From: Syntrophales bacterium
GTDB lineage: Bacteria > Desulfobacterota > Syntrophia > Syntrophales > UBA2192
Direction of reading: 5' to 3'
Length of the DNA stretch: 22,324 bases
NCBI GenBank assembly: GCA_025454095.1
Contig: JALOPC010000001.1
Location: forward strand, 1 to 22,324
Shown here: piece by piece, positions 18,614 through 22,324 of the stretch
Layout: each line of letters starts with the position of its first letter
How positions within the stretch are numbered: the first letter of the stretch is position 1
Position numbers and translations under genes: made by a program
The notes under the pieces: model-generated
The model's input: the letters and a program-made list of their open reading frames with translations, nothing else
Databases searched by the model: none
What the model was told of the DNA's origin: nothing

Positions 18614-19159
18614 ATGCGACACGGGGTAGGCGGAAGAAAGCTTGGCAGGACCACGAGCCATCGCACGGCCATGCTTCGCAATATGGTGACGTCGTTTCTG
18701 AAGTTCGAGAAGATCGAGACCACCGACGCCAAGGCCAAGGAGCTCAGGCGGGTGGCCGAGAAGATGATCACGCTGGCCAAGCAGGGGGGGCTCCATGCCC
18801 GCCGGCAGGCCGCGGCGGTGATCCGGGACAAGGATGTCGTGAAGAAGCTCTTTGACGAGATCGGCGCCCGGTTCGCCGATCGCCAGGGCGGGTACACCCG
18901 GATCGTCAAGACGGGTTTCCGTGCCGGCGACAGCGCCCCCATGGCCGTCATCGAGCTGATGGTGAAGCCCGCCGAGAAGAAGGGCAAGAAGGAAAAGGCG
19001 GCGAAGAAGGAAAGCAAGCCCAAGGCGGCGCCGAAGGCCAAGAAGGAGCCCAAGGCCAAGAAGGAGCCCAAACCGAAGGCCGAGAAGGAAGCGAAAGAGA
19101 AAAAGCCGGCGGCGAAGAAGGCAACCGCCAAGAAGGCGGCGCCGAAAAAAGAAGAATAG
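18614..19159 (+). CDS. rplQ: 50S ribosomal protein L17 with Lys/Ala-rich C-terminal tail
   Basis: L17 lies near the exit of the peptide tunnel. The core is normal: [40 protein letters not shown] and [20 protein letters not shown], ending about residue 116 (IELM). A 65-residue tail follows, made of Lys, Ala, Glu and Pro in histone-H1-like units ([17 protein letters not shown]), for a total of 181 aa against about 127 in E. coli. I use the ATG at 18614, since AAGGA (18601-18605) is 8 nt upstream; a TTG at 18608 is too close to it. The tail contains an exact 18-bp tandem duplication (19034-19069). It is the last gene of the alpha block, before the terminator at 19182. Confidence 0.97.
   Translation: MRHGVGGRKLGRTTSHRTAMLRNMVTSFLKFEKIETTDAKAKELRRVAEKMITLAKQGGLHARRQAAAVIRDKDVVKKLFDEIGARFADRQGGYTRIVKTGFRAGDSAPMAVIELMVKPAEKKGKKEKAAKKESKPKAAPKAKKEPKAKKEPKPKAEKEAKEKKPAAKKATAKKAAPKKEE
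19034..19069 (+). repeat. 18-bp exact tandem duplication in the rplQ tail
   Basis: The unit AAGGCCAAGAAGGAGCCC occurs twice in a row (19034-19051 and 19052-19069), coding for two KAKKEP units, and a diverged unit follows. It lies inside the lysine-rich C-terminal extension of L17. The repeat is in frame, so gain or loss of a unit would change tail length by six residues without a frameshift. Confidence 0.9.
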
Positions 19160-19181
19160 GGCCGTCTCACAAGACCGATGC

Positions 19182-19210
19182 AAGGCAGGGGCGATCGCCC
19201 CTGCCTTTTT
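19182..19210 (+). terminator. Intrinsic terminator of the ribosomal-protein locus
   Basis: A perfect inverted repeat (GGCAGGGGC at 19184-19192 with GCCCCTGCC at 19197-19205) encloses a GATC loop. Flanking A-T pairs extend it to 19182-19207, and a T5 run ends at 19210. It lies 22 bp behind the rplQ stop. It is the clearest stop signal in the window and should end the alpha-block transcripts. Its centre also reads GCGATCGC, probably by chance of the palindrome. Confidence 0.93.
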
Positions 19211-19240
19211 CATTTGTGCCCCGCGCCCATTGCTTTGCCC

Positions 19241-19267
19241 TTGATTTCCGCCGGGAAACATTATAAA
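19241..19267 (+). promoter_or_regulatory. Possible sigma-70-type promoter of the EF-Tu-like gene
   Basis: TTGATT (19241-19246) and TATAAA (19262-19267) are separated by 15 bp, between the rplQ terminator and the small gene at 19310. Both hexamers are fair matches, but the spacing is shorter than the usual 16-18 bp. A promoter is expected somewhere here because the gene follows a strong terminator. The choice of these boxes is tentative. Confidence 0.35.
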
Positions 19268-19309
19268 AACAGCGATCCGAGGTATCCGGAAGAAAGGAGG
19301 ATGATCGTT

Positions 19310-19570
19310 ATGGCGGAGGAAAAAATCGGCGAAATCGTAAAATTCTTCGCGAAGCCCAGCGTCGCGGCGATCAAAATCACCGCCGGTGACGTGAATGTGG
19401 GAGACACGCTCAAGTACGTCGGCCACACAACGAGTTTCGAGAACGTCATCGAGTCCATGGAGGTCAACAACGCGAAGGTCGAAAAGGCCGTTGTGGGGGA
19501 CTACATCGGCGTGAAGGTGACGGACCGGTGCAGGCCGGGGGATGAGGTCTTCAAGGTCATCCCGGACTGA
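19310..19570 (+). CDS. Small stand-alone EF-Tu domain II-like (translation-factor-barrel) protein
   Basis: The 86-residue product (MAEEKIGEIVKFFAKPSVAA) resembles the family annotated as translation elongation factor-like protein. It is a lone beta-barrel of the kind that forms domain II of EF-Tu, also seen as a C-terminal domain of U32 peptidases. Barrel signatures include VGDTLKYVGHTT (about 29-40), ESMEVNN (about 47-53) and GDYIGVKVTDRCRPGDEV in the C-terminal third. It has no GTPase motifs, signal peptide or membrane segment. The start is the ATG at 19310, since AAAGGAGG at 19293-19300 is 9 nt upstream; the ATG at 19301 abuts it directly. Terminators on both sides make it a single-gene unit. 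The cellular function is unknown to me. Confidence 0.88.
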   Translation: MAEEKIGEIVKFFAKPSVAAIKITAGDVNVGDTLKYVGHTTSFENVIESMEVNNAKVEKAVVGDYIGVKVTDRCRPGDEVFKVIPD

Positions 19571-19571
19571 G

Positions 19572-19599
19572 ACCGCTTCGCGGTGAGGCCTACGGCCTC
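19572..19599 (+). repeat. Two adjacent triloop hairpins
   Basis: ACCGC-TTC-GCGGT (19572-19584) is followed without a gap by GAGGCC-TAC-GGCCTC (19585-19599). Each is a perfect stem (5 and 6 bp) with a three-base loop, starting one base behind the stop codon of the EF-Tu-like gene. No T run follows, so they are not classical terminators. They could protect the transcript 3' end or be part of a small dispersed repeat together with the octamers that follow. Confidence 0.6.
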
Positions 19600-19600
19600 C

Positions 19601-19640
19601 GAAGTTAGGAAGTTGGGAAGTTAAGAAGCTGAGAAGAGCG
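19601..19640 (+). repeat. Degenerate 8-bp tandem repeat GAAGTTNN, five units
   Basis: Five consecutive octamers in exact register read GAAGTTAG, GAAGTTGG, GAAGTTAA, GAAGCTGA and GAAGAGCG (19601-19640). The first three share GAAGTT; the last two share GAAG. The last unit also forms the left arm of the hairpin at 19633-19661. The tract is non-coding. Confidence 0.75.
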
Positions 19641-19661
19641 GACAAATCCTTTCCGCTCTTC
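19633..19661 (+). other. 9-bp hairpin without T run
   Basis: GAAGAGCGG (19633-19641) pairs perfectly with CCGCTCTTC (19653-19661) around an 11-base loop. It lies between the octamer tract and the T-tailed terminator at 19682. There is no T run behind it on either strand, so it may support termination or RNA stability rather than act as a terminator itself. Confidence 0.55.
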
Positions 19662-19681
19662 GTCCATCTGCTCTAGGACAG

Positions 19682-19721
19682 GGCCGCGGGAGATTCCTAT
19701 CCCGTGGCCTTTTTGTTTTTT
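19682..19721 (+). terminator. Intrinsic terminator behind the EF-Tu-like gene
   Basis: GGCCGCGGGA (19682-19691) pairs with TCCCGTGGCC (19700-19709) over 10 bp with one G-T wobble and an 8-base loop. A long T tract (TTTTTGTTTTTT, 19710-19721) follows. This should end the transcript of the small gene at 19310 and insulate folC. Confidence 0.9.
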
Positions 19722-19744
19722 CCGGGGGACGCGTGACAAAGAGG

Positions 19745-19772
19745 TTGCCCGGGGCGGCGGGGCTGTGGTAAT
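19745..19772 (+). promoter_or_regulatory. Possible extended -10 promoter of folC
   Basis: TTGCCC (19745-19750) and GGTAAT (19767-19772) are 16 bp apart, and a TGT directly before the second box matches the extended -10 TGn. It lies behind the terminator at 19682-19721 and about 130 bp before folC. The -10 box matches consensus at only four positions, so this is a candidate only. Confidence 0.35.
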
Positions 19773-19794
19773 TTGCGCCGACGACGCACAGAGA

Positions 19795-19829
19795 GGGTCT
19801 CGGGTATAGGGTGTCGGGTCTAGGGAAAG
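19795..19829 (+). repeat. Degenerate 7-bp tandem repeat GGGTNTN, about five units
   Basis: Consecutive heptamers GGGTCTC, GGGTATA, GGGTGTC, GGGTCTA and a decayed GGGAAAG lie in exact register at 19795-19829. The tract is between the possible folC promoter and the folC ATG, so it would be in the 5' leader. Bases 19830-19900 after it show nothing I recognise. Confidence 0.72.
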
Positions 19830-19900
19830 CGACAATCCCGCGCCTAGCCAACGAGAACGCTCTCGGTCCTTGCACCGCTGAACCCGTGGTCTGGGAACCC

Positions 19901-21178
19901 ATGACTCTTGATCCCCTTTCGTATCTTGACAGTCTGAAGAGTGCCGGCATCCGGCCCGGGTTGGGGCCTGTCAGAAGGCTGCTCGAACGGCTGGGGAACC
20001 CCCAGGACTTTCCCCGCAGTATTCTCGTGGGGGGCACCAACGGCAAGGGCTCCATCGCGACGAGCCTGGCTTCCGTCCTGCAGGCCGCCGGATGCCGCGT
20101 CGGGCTCTACACGTCGCCCCACCTCGTCGATTTCCGGGAGCGGATCCGGGTGGACGGGGTTCCGATTTCGGAGGAGGACCTCGGGCGGCGCATCCTGCGG
20201 GTGCGCAGGGCGAATCGGGAAGGGGTCACCTACTTTGAATTCACGACGGCCCTCGCCTTCCTGCATTTTGTCCGAAGCCGGGTCGATTGGGCCGTTCTCG
20301 AGGTGGGGATGGGCGGCAGGCTCGACGCCACCAATGTCGTCACGCCCGAACTGTCCGTCGTCTCGAACGTGGCGATGGACCATGCCGAGTACCTGGGCCC
20401 GCGCCTGGCCGATGTCGCCCGGGAGAAGGCGGGAATTGTCAAGCCGCATCGCGCGTGCGTGACGGCCGCCCGGCAGGCCCCCGTGCTGGCCGTTCTGGAA
20501 GAGGTCTGCCGGCGCAGGAGGGCTCGCCTGCTGCGGGTGGGCCGGGAGATCCGGGTCCGCTCGAAGCCGGACGGCTCGCTGGATTGCCGGGGCCCGTCGC
20601 TCGAGCTCGAGAATGTCTCGCTCGCCCTGCGGGGGCCGCACCAGCGGGAAAACGCCGCGTGCGTCCTGGGGTCCCTCGGGGTCCTGCGCGAACGGGGTTT
20701 CAACGTCGGCGACGAAGCCATCCGCAAAGGCCTCGCGGCGGTGCGCTGGGAAGGGCGGATGGAGGTCGTGGGCAGGCGGCCCACCGTCCTCCTGGACGGC
20801 GCCCACAACCCGGCCGGCGCGGCGGCGCTTGCGAAGGCCCTGAACGAATTCGAATACCGGCGGCTTACCCTGGTCTTGGGAATTCTCGCCGACAAGGACT
20901 GGAAGGGGATGCTACGCCGGCTCGCACCGCTGGCTCATCGCATCATCGTGACGCGTCCGCCGGAGCAGAGGGCCCAGGCGCCCGATGTTCTGGCCGGCGA
21001 GGCGAGGCGCTGGAACCGAAACGTGGCCGTGGCGGACAATCCCCGGCAGGCGGTGCACGATGCCCTCCGGGATGCCGGCCGGGAGGATCTCGTCTGTATC
21101 GCGGGGTCGCTCTACCTCGTGGGGGCGGTGCGCCCGCTCTTTATCCCATCGAAAGGATCCGGGCTGGTCGGAACATGA
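19901..21178 (+). CDS. folC: Folylpolyglutamate synthase / dihydrofolate synthase
   Basis: FolC joins L-glutamate to dihydropteroate and/or to tetrahydrofolates with ATP, a cytoplasmic step of folate biosynthesis and retention. The 425-residue product has the Mur-ligase-like P-loop GGTNGKGS (44-51), the SPHLVDFRERIRVDG segment (72-86), EVGMGGRLDATNVV (134-147), MDHAEYLG (159-166) with EKAGIVKP (175-182), and the DGAHNP motif that opens the C-terminal glutamate-ligase domain. I take the ATG at 19901 as start; its ribosome-binding site (GGGA) is weak. An open frame runs upstream to a GTG at 19811, but that extension would be coded partly by the heptamer repeats and has no family resemblance. 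The stop overlaps the lptD start (ATGA). Confidence 0.95.
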   Translation: MTLDPLSYLDSLKSAGIRPGLGPVRRLLERLGNPQDFPRSILVGGTNGKGSIATSLASVLQAAGCRVGLYTSPHLVDFRERIRVDGVPISEEDLGRRILRVRRANREGVTYFEFTTALAFLHFVRSRVDWAVLEVGMGGRLDATNVVTPELSVVSNVAMDHAEYLGPRLADVAREKAGIVKPHRACVTAARQAPVLAVLEEVCRRRRARLLRVGREIRVRSKPDGSLDCRGPSLELENVSLALRGPHQRENAACVLGSLGVLRERGFNVGDEAIRKGLAAVRWEGRMEVVGRRPTVLLDGAHNPAGAAALAKALNEFEYRRLTLVLGILADKDWKGMLRRLAPLAHRIIVTRPPEQRAQAPDVLAGEARRWNRNVAVADNPRQAVHDALRDAGREDLVCIAGSLYLVGAVRPLFIPSKGSGLVGT

Positions 21179-22324
21179 CCCTTCATCGGAACGACAGGAG
21201 AATGGCAACCCTGTGCCGGGCGTCCTGGCTCGTCCCCGTGCTCCTTCTGTTTCTGGCCGTTTCCGCAGGCGCACAGCAGGGGCTCGACCTGAAAAAGGCG
21301 CAATCGGGGCCCGTGCAAATCGAGGCAGACCGCCTCAGCTACGACCAGGAATCGGACATCTATCGGGCCGAGGGCAACGTGGTCATCACCTTCACGGGCG
21401 GCTTCCTGAAGGCGGACTCGGTAACGCTCAACCCGACGAGCGGCGATGCCTGGGCTCACGGCCATGCCCTTCTGCAGAGCGAAGGCGACACCCTGGAAGG
21501 CGACATCATCGAGCTCAACCTCGAAACGAAGGAAGGCGTGGCGCGCGACGGGCGCATGTTCTTCGTCCGGAATCACCTCTTCGTCACGGGGAGCGAAATC
21601 GAAAAATCGGGCGAGGCCACCTACCGGATCAAGGACGGGACGGCCACGACCTGCGACGGCCCCGTGGCCGACTGGCGCTTCACCGGCAAAGAGGTGGATG
21701 TCACCGTCGACGGTTACGGCACCCTGAAGAACGGCACCTTCCAGGTCCGCGACACTCCCGTCGTGTGGCTTCCCTGGGCGATGTTCCCCGCGAAAACGAC
21801 GCGCCAGACGGGGCTGCTGTTCCCCTACGTGGGGTACTCGCAGGACAAGCTGGGCTTCGATGCGGAAATCCCGTTCTACTGGGCCATCTCGAAGAGCACC
21901 GACGCCACGCTGTACACGCGGTACATGGACAAACGGGGGGTGAAGGAAGGCCTCGAGTTTCGGTACCAGCCCAGCACGAGCACCTACGGCCTGTTCTACG
22001 GGGATTTCCTGAAGGACCAGTGGACGGGGTCGGACACCCCGGGGGGGATCTCCCGCACCTGGACGGAGAAGCAGGACCGGTGGTCGTGGTACTGGAACCA
22101 CGAAACAACCTTCAGCCCCGGCTTGACCTTCCGGTCGGACCTCAAGAAGGTTTCCGACATCTACTACTTCAGGGATTTCGATTCGCACAACTACTACCGC
22201 GATCACTACGCGGGCAGCCTGAACCGCAAGTTCGAGCGGGTTTCCTTTCTGGCCAACGAGCAGCTCACGAGCTACGACTCCACGGCGAGGCTCGTCAAGG
22301 AGTGGCGCAACGTCAACCTGACGG
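21175..22324 (+). CDS. lptD: LPS-assembly protein LptD, 5' part (truncated by window end)
   Basis: LptD is the outer-membrane beta-barrel that, with the lipoprotein LptE, inserts LPS into the outer leaflet. 383 codons are visible and the frame runs off the right edge. A signal peptide (hydrophobic core VPVLLLFLAVSAGA, 20-33) precedes an LptA-like periplasmic domain (about 45-190: VQIEADRLSYDQESDIYRAE, ARDGRMFFVRNHLFVTGSEI). The barrel then starts at the signature TTRQTGLLFPYVGYS (208-222). C160 in TATTCDG may match the periplasmic-domain cysteine of LptD; partner cysteines would be outside the window. The ATG at 21175 overlaps the folC stop. An ATG at 21202 is an alternative, but AGGAG (21196-21200) is too close to it. 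Confidence 0.92.
   Translation, partial: MTLHRNDRRMATLCRASWLVPVLLLFLAVSAGAQQGLDLKKAQSGPVQIEADRLSYDQESDIYRAEGNVVITFTGGFLKADSVTLNPTSGDAWAHGHALLQSEGDTLEGDIIELNLETKEGVARDGRMFFVRNHLFVTGSEIEKSGEATYRIKDGTATTCDGPVADWRFTGKEVDVTVDGYGTLKNGTFQVRDTPVVWLPWAMFPAKTTRQTGLLFPYVGYSQDKLGFDAEIPFYWAISKSTDATLYTRYMDKRGVKEGLEFRYQPSTSTYGLFYGDFLKDQWTGSDTPGGISRTWTEKQDRWSWYWNHETTFSPGLTFRSDLKKVSDIYYFRDFDSHNYYRDHYAGSLNRKFERVSFLANEQLTSYDSTARLVKEWRNVNLT

Noticed and set aside
19192..19199. GCGATCGC octamer (HIP1-like palindrome)
   Set aside because: It is the centre of the rplQ terminator palindrome; one copy in this window gives no sign of a repeated element.
17483..19645. Long - strand frame (720 codons) opposite rpoA, rplQ and the EF-Tu-like gene
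   Set aside because: Includes Leu/Arg/Phe runs that are simply the complement of the lysine-rich L17 tail and runs across two terminators. No recognisable protein.
19811..19900. 30-codon N-terminal extension of folC from a GTG at 19811
   Set aside because: The extension is partly coded by the heptamer repeats, has no similarity to FolC N-termini and would begin inside the repeat tract. The ATG at 19901 gives a standard FolC start.

Overview
This window is the ribosomal-protein super-locus of a G+C-rich, Gram-negative bacterium, read entirely on the + strand. It runs from the last codons of a gene that is most likely rpoC through the str, S10, spc and alpha gene blocks without interruption (about 1-19160). 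A small stand-alone EF-Tu-domain-II-like gene, folC and the 5' part of lptD follow. The lptD gene (outer-membrane LPS assembly) shows a diderm cell. Zinc-type S14, S4, L24 and L36, rpsJ placed directly behind tuf, and the sequence style of EF-Tu, L3, L15 and S8 suggest a deltaproteobacterium (Desulfobacterota, perhaps Syntrophales-like). This placement is inference from remembered family features, not a search.

Layout. 1-99 is the gene tail. 160-4706 is the str block plus S10 (rpsL, rpsG, fusA, tuf, rpsJ). 4720-4757 is a strong intrinsic-terminator-like hairpin between rpsJ and rplC. 4795-9424 is the rest of the S10 block (rplC-rplD-rplW-rplB-rpsS-rplV-rpsC-rplP-rpmC-rpsQ). 9464-16009 is the spc block (rplN-rplX-rplE-rpsN-rpsH-rplF-rplR-rpsE-rpmD-rplO-secY-map-infA-rpmJ), without the adk gene often found between secY and map. 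16038-19159 is the alpha block (rpsM-rpsK-rpsD-rpoA-rplQ). It is closed by a perfect palindromic terminator at 19182-19210. 19310-19570 is the 86-aa EF-Tu-domain-II-like protein, followed by a gene-free stretch (19571-19900). That stretch holds two triloop hairpins, a degenerate 8-bp tandem repeat, a strong terminator, a possible promoter and a degenerate 7-bp tandem repeat. 19901-21178 is folC, overlapping lptD (21175 to the window end, incomplete) by 4 bp.

The genes form one functional theme: building the ribosome, supplying initiation factor IF-1 and elongation factors G and Tu, making the RNA polymerase alpha subunit, removing the initiator Met (map) and exporting proteins (secY). The locus is tightly packed, with many gaps under 40 bp and several overlaps. 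Eleven genes use non-ATG starts by my reading (six TTG, five GTG). I see no tRNA, rRNA, CRISPR, insertion sequence or phage gene. Most of the window is a conserved housekeeping region. The points that deserve a second look are the hairpin between rpsJ and rplC, the Lys-rich tail of L17, the stand-alone EF-Tu-like barrel and the two microsatellite-like repeat tracts in front of folC.
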